NCBI GenBank assembly: GCA_963678075.2
Contig: CAXXPK010000003.1
Span: 186,001-250,000 of the forward strand
Source: Oleispirillum sp963678075
Lineage (GTDB): Bacteria > Pseudomonadota > Alphaproteobacteria > Rhodospirillales > Rhodospirillaceae
DNA length: 64,000 nucleotides
Reading direction: 5' to 3'
Below the pieces are notes generated by a model. It searched no databases. It was not told the DNA's origin and was given only the letters and a program-made list of their open reading frames with translations. Position numbers and translations under genes: made by a program. This document shows positions 55,709-64,000 of this stretch, one piece after another. Every line of letters begins with the position of its first letter. The stretch's first letter is position 1.

Positions 55709-57582
55709 GCGGTGCGCGCGACAGCGAACGTGGCAAGCTGTTTACTCGGCGGGCGGCTCTGTTGGCGGCCGGGCAGGCGGGGCTGACCCTCGCCCTGGCA
55801 GGGCGGATGTATTACCTGCAGGTGCTGGAAGCCGAGCGCTACGGCATTCTGGCCGACGAAAACCGCATTTCCCTGCGTCTGCTGCCGCCGCCGCGCGGCC
55901 TGATCCTGGACCGTTTCGGGCGCGAGATGGCGGTCAACCGTCAGAACTTTCGGGTTCTCGTGGTGCGCGAACAAACCCCGGACCTGATGCAGACCCTGGA
56001 CGCGCTGGGGATGATCATTCCCCTGACCGACAAGGACAGGACCCGCATCCGTCGCGAGGTCGAGCGCAAACGTGCCTTCATGCCGGTCAATGTGCGCGAA
56101 AACCTGACCTGGGAGGAAATGGCGCAGATTCAGATCAATGCCCCCGATTTGCCGGGGGTGGTGATTGACGAAGGTCTGACCCGCTTTTATCCCTATGGCG
56201 ACGGCGGCGCGCAGATTCTGGGCTATGTGTCGGGCGTGTCCGAAAAAGAGCTGACCGGCGAGGCGCTGTTGGAATTGCCGGGATTCCGCATCGGCAAGGC
56301 GGGGATCGAAAAGGTCTATGATCTGGCGCTGCGCGGCAAGGGCGGCAACTCGAAGGTCGAGGTCAACGCCCTGGGGCGGGTCATCCGCGAACTGGAGCGC
56401 AAGGAAGGCATCCCGGGCGTCGATATCACACTGACCATCGATCTGGAGTTGCAGCAGTTCGCGGTGGAGCGTCTGGGCGAGGAAAGCGCGGCGGTGGTGG
56501 TGATCGACGTGCATACCGGCGAAATCCTGGTGATGGCCACCACCCCCAGCTTCGATCCCAACGCCTTCAACCGTGGTCTGACGCCCGAGAAATGGAGCGC
56601 TCTGATCACCAACGAACGCGCGCCGTTGCGCAACAAGTGTATTTCCGCGCAGTTCGCGCCGGGCTCCACCTTCAAGTTGATGGTGGCGATCGCGGCGCTG
56701 GAGGCGGGGGCGATCACCCCGGAACAGACCGTCTATTGCCAGGGGCACATCGATCTTGGGGCGCATCGTTTCCACTGTTGGAAGAAGCACGGTCACGGTT
56801 CGGTCAATCTGGTCGGGGCGATTCAGCATTCCTGCGACGTTTATTTCTATGAAGTGGCGCGGCGGGTCGGCATCGATCGCATCGCCGATGTCGCCCGGCG
56901 CTTCGGCCTGGGGCAGCCCCTGGGCGTCGATTTGCCCAACGAGGTTTCCGGACTTATTCCCGACCGTGCCTGGAAACGCGCGGTGAACGGACAGCCCTGG
57001 TTTCCCGGCGAAACCCTGAACGCGGGAATCGGCCAGGGATATGTGTTGGCGACGCCCTTGCAGTTGGCGGTGATGGTGGCGCGCGTTGCCAACGGCGGCT
57101 TGGCGGTGAAGCCGCGCCTGACGCGGGAGGCCATTACCACTGCGGGGATGAAGCCGATCGGCGATCCGGCGTTTGCGTCGGTCGGGGTCAATCCGAAGTC
57201 GATTGCGCTGGTCCGTCGCGGCATGTTCGAGGTGGTCAACAATCCCGCCGGAACCGCGCATTGCGCCGCCTTCGACCTGGGCGGTCAGCGGATGTCGGGG
57301 AAGACCGGCACCTCGCAGGTGCGGCGCATCACCATGAAGGAACGCGAAACCACCGGCGTTCTGAAGAACGACGCGTTGCCGTGGAAGGAACGCGACCACG
57401 CCCTGTTCGTCGCCTTCGCGCCACACGATACGCCGCGCTATGCGATTTGCGTGGTGGTCGAGCATGGCGGCGGCGGTTCGGCGGTAGCGGCGCCGATCGC
57501 CTCCGCCGTGATGAAGGAAACCCTGCGTCGCGATCCGCAGCGGCAGCGGTCGCCGTCGGCGCTCCCCGAAACCGAGGCTTGA
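55705..57582 (+). CDS. mrdA: penicillin-binding protein 2 (elongasome transpeptidase)
   Basis: 625 residues from MSGARDSERGKLFTRRAALLAA. One membrane anchor, then the pedestal domain (LPPPRGLILDRFGREMAVNRQNFRV) and the transpeptidase: active Ser in APGSTFKLMVAIAALEAG, SCDVYFYEVARRVG, and KTGTS in RMSGKTGTSQVRR. Cross-links peptidoglycan in the cylinder wall with RodA. Coupled to mreD and rodA. The N-terminus contains a twin-Arg-like RRAALLAAGQAGL stretch, probably just the anchor. Confidence 0.95.
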   Translation: MSGARDSERGKLFTRRAALLAAGQAGLTLALAGRMYYLQVLEAERYGILADENRISLRLLPPPRGLILDRFGREMAVNRQNFRVLVVREQTPDLMQTLDALGMIIPLTDKDRTRIRREVERKRAFMPVNVRENLTWEEMAQIQINAPDLPGVVIDEGLTRFYPYGDGGAQILGYVSGVSEKELTGEALLELPGFRIGKAGIEKVYDLALRGKGGNSKVEVNALGRVIRELERKEGIPGVDITLTIDLELQQFAVERLGEESAAVVVIDVHTGEILVMATTPSFDPNAFNRGLTPEKWSALITNERAPLRNKCISAQFAPGSTFKLMVAIAALEAGAITPEQTVYCQGHIDLGAHRFHCWKKHGHGSVNLVGAIQHSCDVYFYEVARRVGIDRIADVARRFGLGQPLGVDLPNEVSGLIPDRAWKRAVNGQPWFPGETLNAGIGQGYVLATPLQLAVMVARVANGGLAVKPRLTREAITTAGMKPIGDPAFASVGVNPKSIALVRRGMFEVVNNPAGTAHCAAFDLGGQRMSGKTGTSQVRRITMKERETTGVLKNDALPWKERDHALFVAFAPHDTPRYAICVVVEHGGGGSAVAAPIASAVMKETLRRDPQRQRSPSALPETEA

Positions 57583-57586
57583 TCCG

Positions 57587-58753
57587 ATGGTGATGGACTT
57601 TCGATCGTTGAAGGACAGGCTGCACCAGCAGGATATGACGTTGGGCGAGAAGCTGCGTCAAATCAGCTGGGCCTACATTCTGCTGATTTCGGTGGTGGCG
57701 ACCGCCGGGTTCTTCATGCTGTATTCGGCGGCGAATGGTCAGTGGGAGCCCTGGGCGTCGCGGCAGATCGTGCGTTTCGGGATCGGCATTCTGGCGATGA
57801 TCGGTCTGGCCCTGATCAATATCCGTCTGTACCTGCGCTATGCCTATGTCTTCTATGCGATCAGTCTGGTGCTTCTGGTGGCGGTCGATTTGCGTGGTAT
57901 CATCGGCATGGGGGCGCAGCGCTGGATCGACTTCGGCTTTATCCGGTTGCAGCCCTCGGAACTGATGAAAATCGCCTTGGTTTTAAGTTTGGCGCGGTAT
58001 TTCCACAGTCTGTCGATCGAGAACATCGGCAGCCCGGTGGCGCTGATCGTGCCGACCCTGATAACCCTGGTGCCGGTCGCCCTGATTTTGAAGCAGCCGG
58101 ACCTTGGCACCGCGCTGATGCTGATGATGGGCTCTGGCATCGTGTTCTTCGCCGCCGGGGTGCGGAAGTGGAAGTTCGCGGTGGTGACCGCCGCCGGTCT
58201 GGCGGCGGTTCCGGTGGCGTGGGGGATGCTGCACGACTACCAAAGAAACCGGGTACTCACCTTCATCAATCCAGAACGCGATCCGTTGGGGGCGGGCTAT
58301 CACATCCTGCAATCGAAGATCGCGCTTGGCTCGGGCGGGATGTTCGGGCGCGGCTTCATGCAGGGGACGCAAAGCCACTTGAACTTTCTGCCGGAAAAGC
58401 AGACCGATTTCATCTTCACCATGCTGGCCGAGGAATTCGGCATGGTCGGCGGGCTGACCCTGCTGGCGCTTTATACCCTGATCATCGCCTTTGGGCTGGT
58501 CATCGCGCTGCGTTGCCGCCACCATTTCGGACGGTTGCTGGCGTTGGGGCTGACCGCTAACTTCTTCCTTTACGTCTTCATCAATATCGCCATGGTGATG
58601 GGGTTGATCCCGGTGGTCGGGGTGCCGTTGCCGTTGATTTCCTACGGCGGTACAGTGATGTTGACCCTGATGTGCGGCTTCGGTTTCGTGCAGTGCGCCA
58701 ACGTTCACCGCGACCTGCATCTGGGGCGACGCGGTGGCGGCGAGGAACCTTGA
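57587..58753 (+). CDS. rodA: rod-shape determining protein RodA (SEDS glycosyltransferase)
   Basis: 388 residues, ten membrane helices. SEDS-family peptidoglycan polymerase. GIIGMGAQRWIDFGFIRLQPSELMKIALVLSLARYF, RVLTFINPERDPLGAGYHILQSKIALGSGGMFGRGFMQGTQSHLNFLPEKQTDFIFTMLAEEFG (conserved Asp of the active site) and VGVPLPLISYGGTVMLTLMCGFGFV. Start ATG at 57587, 4 bases after mrdA. End of the rod-shape operon. Confidence 0.96.
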   Translation: MVMDFRSLKDRLHQQDMTLGEKLRQISWAYILLISVVATAGFFMLYSAANGQWEPWASRQIVRFGIGILAMIGLALINIRLYLRYAYVFYAISLVLLVAVDLRGIIGMGAQRWIDFGFIRLQPSELMKIALVLSLARYFHSLSIENIGSPVALIVPTLITLVPVALILKQPDLGTALMLMMGSGIVFFAAGVRKWKFAVVTAAGLAAVPVAWGMLHDYQRNRVLTFINPERDPLGAGYHILQSKIALGSGGMFGRGFMQGTQSHLNFLPEKQTDFIFTMLAEEFGMVGGLTLLALYTLIIAFGLVIALRCRHHFGRLLALGLTANFFLYVFINIAMVMGLIPVVGVPLPLISYGGTVMLTLMCGFGFVQCANVHRDLHLGRRGGGEEP

Positions 58754-58822
58754 GCGAGCTTGCGTTTTTTGCTTGCGGAGGCGAGTCGAACCCCCTATAA
58801 AACGCACCTCGCGAAATACTGC

Positions 58823-58898
<76 letters not shown>

Positions 58899-58994
58899 AT
58901 CTTCTCAAGGGGTTATCGGTCAATCCGGCAACCCCTTTTGCTATAGTTTGCAGATTGATCAGTGGGCGGTTTGCAAACCTGTTCCGCAAGGGTT

Positions 58995-60179
58995 CTATTT
59001 TGGGTCGCGGCGGGCGGTGTCCAGGCGTTCGATGGCGAGCTTTGACCGGCGTTTTTTCTTGGTGTACTTCCGGACCATCTGAACCGTCTCGTGGCCGGTT
59101 ATCGCGGCGATGGTGTCCCAATCGCAATCGAGTTCACGAAGGATCGTCGCGGCGGTGTAGCGAAGGCCGTGTGTGGTGACGCCAGCGCCTCCCAGGCCGA
59201 CCTTAAGCGATCCTACCGCTTGGTGGGCCGCTATCATCACATGCCGGAAGTGATCGATCCTGAATGCTCGACCTGTTGCCGAGGTGATCAGCATCCGCCG
59301 TTGTGCGAGCGTTACCGGCATTCCATCAAGCGGACGCTCCCGCTCATCGTCCCAGGCCGCGAGCGCGGCCATGAGGTCGGTGGAGACAGGAACCCAGACG
59401 CGGGCGTCGGTTTTTTTCTGCGCCACGGCAATACCGTCCGGCCCAATGTGGTTGCGCTTCATACCGACGATATCTTCGCCGCGTTGCCCTGTGTTCAGTG
59501 CCAACTCAAACGCAGTGCGTTCGATGGTGCCAAGACGCCAATGCGCGCGGAAGGCGGCAATCTCCCATTCTTCCCAAGGCCGATGTCCGTCACCTGTTTT
59601 AAGTTTTTTCGGGCGAGAGGCGGGGTTGAACGTCAGCCCATAAATCTTCGGGCGATCTACCGCGAACGTGAGCAAGAGCCGCAGAACCGAAACCACATAG
59701 TTCGCGGTGCGCGGTGTTTCTTGGGAGGCGTCGCGAAGATTGAACACCGCTTCGCGGTCGAGCAGGGAAACCCGGTTCAGCCCCCATTCCTCGCGGATGA
59801 TTTCGAGATAGCGCGCGTAGTCGCGGCGGGTCTTGGGGCTGAGGCTCGTAAACTCGTGGGCGGTCTTATAGTGCTCGATCAGGGCAGAGATGGTTCCCGG
59901 CACGGTGCGGGGTGTGGCGGGCCTTGTTATCTGCGCGTTGATTTCGTTTAATCGCGTGATGAATTCCGTGCTTTCCGGTTCCCCAGGTAGCTTGGTCTTG
60001 GTGGCTCGGTGGTAGTAGTGGAGTTTCACCGAGCCATCAGCGAGGCGCTTGCGGACCGTGTTCACGCCTACGAGCCGAACTGTGGGCATGTCCTCGTCCC
60101 ACCAAGAATCAGCGTTGCTTTGACGCCCAGAAGACATGGCGTTCGCCTGTGGATATTGCTCCGCCTTGGTGCTGGGCAC
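58995..60179 (-). CDS. tyrosine-type integrase beside tRNA-Lys
   Basis: 394 residues from 60179, or about 380/364 from internal ATGs at 60137 or 60089 (MPTVRLVGVNTVRKRLADG). N-terminal core-binding region (PGTISALIEHYKTAHEFTSLSPKTRRDYARYLEII) and catalytic domain with LALNTGQRGEDIVGMKRNHI (Arg I), THGLRYTAATIL (His-x-x-Arg) and GHETVQMVRKYTKKK (His and Tyr nucleophile). All active-site residues are present. The gene points toward the tRNA, typical for integrative elements. The rest of the element seems reduced to a few fragments. No attR copy of the tRNA end was found. Confidence 0.92.
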   Translation of the reverse strand: MPSTKAEQYPQANAMSSGRQSNADSWWDEDMPTVRLVGVNTVRKRLADGSVKLHYYHRATKTKLPGEPESTEFITRLNEINAQITRPATPRTVPGTISALIEHYKTAHEFTSLSPKTRRDYARYLEIIREEWGLNRVSLLDREAVFNLRDASQETPRTANYVVSVLRLLLTFAVDRPKIYGLTFNPASRPKKLKTGDGHRPWEEWEIAAFRAHWRLGTIERTAFELALNTGQRGEDIVGMKRNHIGPDGIAVAQKKTDARVWVPVSTDLMAALAAWDDERERPLDGMPVTLAQRRMLITSATGRAFRIDHFRHVMIAAHQAVGSLKVGLGGAGVTTHGLRYTAATILRELDCDWDTIAAITGHETVQMVRKYTKKKRRSKLAIERLDTARRDPK

Positions 60180-60209
60180 CGCGACCGGAACCGCGAAGCG
60201 AATGCGACT

Positions 60210-60422
60210 TACCTCCCGGGTTTCGGTTTTTTCCCCGCTCCCCCACCAATCTCGACAGCGGCAATCCGGAGGCCTGCCTTACCGCCGCTTTCCTTCATAT
60301 TGGAGACCGTGACGGCGACGTCGAACTCAACATCCTTAGGGTCGCTGTGGTTGGCGTGAAGGCGCACCGGGTTGATTACGGCAGATCCATTGCTGGGCCT
60401 CAGGTCCTCGATTGCATCCTTA
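60210..60422 (-). pseudogene. C-terminal fragment with Trypco2-like sequence, cut by IS copy 5
   Basis: Reads from the IS edge: KDAIEDLRPSNGSAVINPV, HANHSDPKDVEFDVAVTVSN, MKESGGKAGLRIAAVEIGGGAG, ending KKPKPGR and TAA. The pattern of a beta-strand VEFDVAVTV, a Gly-rich turn and LRIAAVEIGGG resembles the small trypsin-co-occurring (Trypco2) domains known from bacterial conflict-type operons; this is resemblance only. The 5' part probably begins at a TTG at 60936 on the other side of the IS, but a frame change is needed to connect them. Confidence 0.5.
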
Positions 60423-60831
60423 GGCTCAGGACCCATTAAATTATTGTCAGGCAGATCGGCGGCTGATTCACTCATGGGAGGGAGGACCCCATCCATGAGT
60501 GATCTGTTTTGGTTGTCAGAGAGGCAGTTGGCGAAGATCGAGTCGCATTTCCCGCTATCGCATGGCGTGCCGCGGGTTGATGATCGGCGAGTGACCAGCG
60601 GCATCGTTCATGTGATCCGCAACGGCTTACGGTGGCGAGATGCACCACCCGTCTATGGCCCCCACAAAACCCTCTATCGCCAGCGTCATAGGATCGAGAA
60701 CCTCTTCGCTTGCCTCAAGGATTGGCGGCGTATCCACACCCGATATGACCGATGCGCGGACATCTTCTTTGCCGCCGTCATCATCGCGGTACTCCTCCTC
60801 TTCTGGATCGAACCTTAATGAGTCCTGAGCC
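60423..60831 (+). mobile_element. IS5-family element, copy 5, internally deleted (409 bp)
   Basis: Both terminal repeats and a TA duplication (CCTTA before, TAGAA after) are intact. A 437-base internal piece is missing between two copies of CAAAACCCTCTAT that occur once in OrfA and once in OrfB of full copies. This is a MITE-like derivative that could be moved in trans by transposase from an intact copy. Confidence 0.93.
60495..60818 (+). pseudogene. miniature transposase fusion, 107 aa (copy 5)
   Basis: The deletion joins the first 64 or so residues of OrfA (MSDLFWLSERQLAKIESHF to GPHKTLY) in frame to the last part of OrfB (RQRHRIENLFACLKDWRRIHT to LLLFWIEP). The N-terminal DNA-binding-like region and the third catalytic Glu are kept, but both catalytic Asp residues are gone. 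No catalysis is possible. It could bind the terminal repeats if expressed, but that is speculation. Confidence 0.85.
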
Positions 60832-60936
60832 TAGAATCTGGCGCCGTCGCCCCTTGCCGGGGGGGTCGGTTCGGAAGTCGGCGATCGCCTGCCCGGTTTC
60901 GGCGATGATGCGGGCGACGGGGTCGGCGGCGGTCAA
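60832..60936 (-). pseudogene. N-terminal fragment (TTG start) of the gene split by IS copy 5
   Basis: TTG at 60936 lies 8 bases after AGGAG. The frame reads MTAADPVARIIAETGQAIAD, then FRTDPPGKGRRRQIL into the IS. Joined across the IS by one TA, this frame does not continue into the fragment at 60210-60422 unless a base is gained or lost in the seven-C run (60863-60869 region). I do not recognise the domain. Confidence 0.45.
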
Positions 60937-61063
60937 ATCCGGTACTCCTGGGGGGGCGCGAAGAGGCTTGTTGGAGGCGGCGCGATGGAATAAACTTAAG
61001 CATCGGACGTATGACGCCAGATTGCGCTTGGGCGTTGGGTCGCACGCATTTGGAAAGCCTAGT

Positions 61064-61294
61064 ATGGAAACCGGCAGCATCAAGTCAAACAGTGCGATTC
61101 GCCCCCAGAATCTCGGGGCGCGGCCTCAGGTCCGGCGCGTCGCCACGGCCTCGGGCGATGCTGGCTCGTTCTCCGACTCGCAAGGCTTGGAAACCAACCG
61201 CCGGGTGCCGGAAACTCAGAATTTGGTCTCCGCCAACGGTCGCGTCTATGACCGTTCGACGCCGCACGGCACTTACCTCAATCTGCTGGTATAA
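61064..61294 (+). CDS. small hypothetical protein (76 aa)
   Basis: ATG at 61064: METGSIKSNSAIRPQNLGAR, then PQVRRVATASGDAGSFSDSQ, and it ends DRSTPHGTYLNLLV. Hydrophilic, Ser/Arg-rich, no membrane segment or known motif. Codon third positions are strongly G/C as in the core genes, which supports it being real. An AT-rich stretch about 70-80 bases upstream (near 60988-61000) could hold its promoter. IS copy 6 lies 19 bases past the stop. Family unknown to me. Confidence 0.6.
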   Translation: METGSIKSNSAIRPQNLGARPQVRRVATASGDAGSFSDSQGLETNRRVPETQNLVSANGRVYDRSTPHGTYLNLLV

Positions 61295-61313
61295 GAAAAT
61301 CCAGAGGCCTTTA

Positions 61314-62159
61314 GGCTCAGGACTCATTAAGGTTCGATCCAGAAGAGGAGGAGTACCGCGAGGATGACGGCGGCAAAGAAGATATCCGCGCATCGGTCAT
61401 ATCGGGTGTGGATACGCCGCCAATCCTTGAGGCGAGCGAAGAGGTTCTCGATCCTATGACGCTGGCGATAGAAGGTTTTGTCGTAAGCGTACTGGGTTTT
61501 GCGATGACGCATTGGCGGGATGCATGTAGCGATCCCTCGCTGTGTCAAAGCCTCTCGAAGGGGATCACCGTCATAGCCCTTGTCGGCGATCAGGACGTTG
61601 GCCTTGGGAAATAGGTCGAGCAACAGCATCGCGCCTTTGTAATCGCTCATTTACCCCTCGCTGAGCAGCAGGATGAGGGGCCTTCCTTGTCCGTCGCAAA
61701 TCGCATGAAGCTTGGAGTTCAGCCCGCCTTTTGTGCGTCCGATACATCGGGGAAGAGCCCCTTTTTATAGAGGCTCGCGGCGGTCCGATGAGCTTTCAGG
61801 TGGGTTGCATCGATCATCAACCGGTCTGGAGGGCCAGCCTCTCCCGTCAAGGCCGCGAAGATCCGGCTGAACACCCCAAGTCGGCTCCAGCGAACGAAAC
61901 GATTATAGAGGGTTTTGTGGGGGCCATAGACAGGTGGTGCATTTCGCCACCGTAAGCCGTTGCGGATCACATGAACGATGCCGCTGATCACTCGCCGATC
62001 ATCAACCCGCGGCACGCCATGCGATAGCGGGAAATGCGGCTCGATCTTCGCCAACTGCCTCTCTGACAACCAAAACAGATCACTCATGGATGGGGTCCTC
62101 CCTCCCATGAGTGAATCAGCCGCCGATCTGCCTGACAATAATTTAATGGGTCCTGAGCC
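61314..62159 (-). mobile_element. IS5-family (IS427-like) insertion sequence, copy 6, 846 bp
   Basis: Full length with matching TA on both sides (CTTTA before, TAAGA after): a simple insertion between the small hypothetical gene and aroA. It lies 76 bases upstream of the aroA start and points away from it. Confidence 0.95.
61327..62087 (-). pseudogene. IS5-family transposase, OrfB inactivated by TAA (copy 6)
   Basis: OrfA from 62087; OrfB contains TAA (61651-61653 on the complement) at the same codon as copy 4. OrfA and the DDE residues are otherwise normal. Confidence 0.88.
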
Positions 62160-62235
62160 TAAGACCCTGGCCTCCTCCGGGGCAAGTGTGGTACAATGGC
62201 TGCCTGGACCGGTTTCCCGTCCGGCGAGAACGCGC

Positions 62236-63597
62236 ATGAAAACCGAAGCCCCGATCGACGCCCCGCATTCCGACGTTCCGCGCCCGGTTTCGTCGGCGCG
62301 CGCCCGCGCCCTGTCCGGGGCGGCCCGAGTCCCCGGTGACAAGTCGATTTCCCACCGCGCCCTGATGTTCGGGGCGCTGGCGGTTGGGCGCTCCCGCGTC
62401 ACCGGCCTGCTGGAGGGCGAGGACGTGCTGCGCACCGCCGCCGCGATGCGGGCGATGGGCGCGTCCGTCACGCGGGAGGCGAAGGGGGTCTGGGCGATCG
62501 ACGGAGTCGGCGTCGGCGGCCTGGCGGAACCCGCCGACGTCATCGACATGGGCAACGCCGGAACCGGTGCGCGCCTGGTCATGGGGCTGGTCGCCACCCA
62601 TCCGATGACCGCGATCTTCACCGGGGACGCCAGTCTGCGCCGCCGCCCGATGGGGCGGGTGATCGCGCCGCTGTCGCGGTTCGGCGCGACCTTCATGGGG
62701 CGCGAGGGCGGGCGTCTGCCACTGGCCATTACCGGCAATCCATCGCCGACGCCGGTGACCTATACGGTGCCGGTCGCCTCCGCCCAGGTGAAGTCGGCGG
62801 TGTTGCTGGCCGGACTGAACACGCCGAGCGTCACCACGGTGATCGAGCCGGTCGCCACCCGCGACCACACCGAACGCATACTGACAGGGTTCGGCGCCGA
62901 ACTGACGGTGACGGTCGCCGCCGACGGTGCGCGCACCATCGCCTTGACCGGGCAGCCGCGTTTGCATCCCTGCGATCTGCAGGTTCCCGCCGATCCGTCG
63001 TCGGCGGCGTTTCCGGCGGTGGCGGCCTTTCTGGTCGAAGGCTCCGAGGTGCTGCTGCCCGAGGTCGGGACCAATCCGTTACGATTCGGCTTGTTCCAGA
63101 CTTTGGCCGAAATGGGCGCCGATATCGCGCAAGAGACCCCGCGCCTGGTGGCGGGCGAGCCGGTCGCAGACCTGCGGGTCAAGGCTTCCGCCCTCAAGGG
63201 CGTTGAGGTTCCGGCGGCGCGGGCTCCCAGCATGATCGACGAATACCCGATTCTTGCCGTCGCCGCGGCCTGCGCCGTCGGCACCACGCGGATGCGGGGT
63301 CTGGCCGAACTGCGGGTCAAGGAAAGCAACCGCTTCGACGCCGTGTTGAACGGTTTGGTCGCCTGCGGCGTGGTGGTGGAGGCCGACGGCGATGACATTT
63401 TGGTGCACGGAAACGGTTGCCCGCCGAAGGGCGGCGCGCTGATTTCCGCCAATCTGGACCATCGGATCGCGATGGCCTTTTTGGTTCTGGGCGCGGTCTC
63501 CGCAGAACCGGTCCGGATCGACGACATCCGTTCGGTGGAGACCAGCTTTCCTGGTTTCGTGCCGCTGATGAATGGTTTGGGGATGGCGTTGTCATGA
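62236..63597 (+). CDS. aroA: 3-phosphoshikimate 1-carboxyvinyltransferase (EPSP synthase)
   Basis: 453 residues from MKTEAPIDAPHSDVPRP. Sixth step of the shikimate pathway. VPGDKSISHRALMFGALAVG, IDMGNAGTGARLVMGLVATHP, GDASLRRRPMGRVIAPL, LPLAITG, SAQVKSAVLLAGLN, ATRDHTERIL, APSMIDEYPILAVAAACA, LRVKESNRFDAVLNGL and NLDHRIAMAFLVLG are all present. The upstream open frame through the IS is spurious. Stop overlaps cmk (ATGA). Intact. Confidence 0.97.
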   Translation: MKTEAPIDAPHSDVPRPVSSARARALSGAARVPGDKSISHRALMFGALAVGRSRVTGLLEGEDVLRTAAAMRAMGASVTREAKGVWAIDGVGVGGLAEPADVIDMGNAGTGARLVMGLVATHPMTAIFTGDASLRRRPMGRVIAPLSRFGATFMGREGGRLPLAITGNPSPTPVTYTVPVASAQVKSAVLLAGLNTPSVTTVIEPVATRDHTERILTGFGAELTVTVAADGARTIALTGQPRLHPCDLQVPADPSSAAFPAVAAFLVEGSEVLLPEVGTNPLRFGLFQTLAEMGADIAQETPRLVAGEPVADLRVKASALKGVEVPAARAPSMIDEYPILAVAAACAVGTTRMRGLAELRVKESNRFDAVLNGLVACGVVVEADGDDILVHGNGCPPKGGALISANLDHRIAMAFLVLGAVSAEPVRIDDIRSVETSFPGFVPLMNGLGMALS

Positions 63598-64000
63598 TCG
63601 TTGCGATCGATGGCCCGGCGGGCGCGGGCAAGGGAACGTTGGCGCAGCGCTTGGCCAAGGCGTTCAATCTGGCCTACCTGGATACCGGGGCGCTTTATCG
63701 CGCGGTTGGGGTGCGGGCATTGGAGGTGGGGGCGGACCCCGCCGATCCGGCTTCTGCCCTGCATGCGGCGCTGACCCTGGATTCGTCGAGTCTCGAGTCG
63801 CCGCGTCTGCGAGACGAGGACGCGGCCGATGCCGCCTCCAAGGTCGCGGCGATTCCGGCGGTGCGCGCCGCCCTGCTGGAGTTTCAGCGGAGCTTCGCAA
63901 AATCTCCGCCAAGTCCTTGCGTTGGCGCGGTTTTGGATGGCCGCGACATTGGGGCCGTGGTTTGTCCGGCGGCCGATCTGAAGCTTTTTGTGACCGCTTC
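63594..64000 (+). CDS. cmk: cytidylate kinase (partial, runs off right edge)
   Basis: Starts MIVAIDGPAGAGKGTLAQRLAKAFNLAYLDTGALYRAVGV (P-loop) and continues VGAVLDGRDIGAVVCPAADLKLFVTA at the window end. Phosphorylates CMP and dCMP. The aroA-cmk pair is a usual alphaproteobacterial arrangement, translationally coupled here. Confidence 0.97.
   Translation, partial: MIVAIDGPAGAGKGTLAQRLAKAFNLAYLDTGALYRAVGVRALEVGADPADPASALHAALTLDSSSLESPRLRDEDAADAASKVAAIPAVRAALLEFQRSFAKSPPSPCVGAVLDGRDIGAVVCPAADLKLFVTA

Overview
The window is GC-rich chromosomal DNA of an alphaproteobacterium, most likely of the Rhodospirillales. I base this on the type and order of the genes (ubiA next to rsmE, ilvBNC next to leuA, mreBCD-PBP2-rodA, aroA-cmk), the protein flavour, the CIRCE-controlled groESL and two cobalamin riboswitches. 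I cannot name the species from sequence alone.

Two kinds of DNA alternate. (1) Healthy core genes: rsmB, xseA, purD, groESL, tldD, gshA, rsmE, ubiA, ubiD-pmbA, a chemoreceptor, serB, miaA and an unbroken block at 46.2-58.8 kb (ilvBNC, leuA, mreBCD, mrdA, rodA). aroA-cmk closes the window. (2) Decaying accessory DNA at 3.0-4.7, 7.7-16.1, 17.7-19.4, 23.4-26.3, 32.3-34.6, 37.6-38.2 and 40.4-45.2 kb. There about twenty genes carry premature stops, frameshifts, internal deletions or truncations. Some of these lesions span many codons or are nonsense codons, so they are not simple base-calling errors.

One IS5-family element (IS427-like, 846 bp, terminal repeat GGCTCAGGACYCATTAA, TA target duplication) is present in five full-length copies and one 409-bp internally deleted copy. 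Copies 2 and 3 lie in opposite orientation. Exchanging their flanks restores two split genes in frame at once: a small coiled-coil gene and a cbiZ-like gene. The 2.5 kb between them (9692-12211) has therefore very probably been inverted by recombination between the two IS copies. Copies 1 and 4 also lack matching target duplications and sit against truncated genes.

Region by region: 1-3.0 kb, an apparent O-antigen ligase/glycosyltransferase fusion (open at the left edge) and rsmB. 3.0-7.5 kb, IS copy 1, truncated M23 peptidase, xseA, purD. 7.7-16.4 kb, broken sensor genes, IS copies 2 and 3, a broken LysR gene and dehydratase gene, and a wrecked corrinoid uptake/salvage operon (riboswitch, btuB, cbiZ). 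16.5-23.5 kb, tRNA-Leu, acetate transporter satP, broken MFS carrier, groESL, TVP38 and GT2 genes. 23.5-34.6 kb, truncated ABC ATPase, IS copy 4, broken Fe-S/FAD oxidoreductase, tldD, chorismate mutase, DUF1003, gshA, rsmE, ubiA, and a mosaic of three broken genes. 34.7-45.2 kb, ubiD, pmbA, broken Crp-type regulator, chemoreceptor, an orphan cobalamin riboswitch, a broken amidotransferase, a wrecked nucleoside/BMP-type ABC operon and a damaged msrB. 45.2-58.9 kb, serB, miaA, branched-chain amino-acid genes with two candidate leader peptides, the rod-shape operon and tRNA-Lys. 59-62.2 kb, a tyrosine integrase beside tRNA-Lys, an IS-split gene with a Trypco2-like tail, and IS copies 5 and 6. 62.2-64 kb, aroA and the start of cmk.
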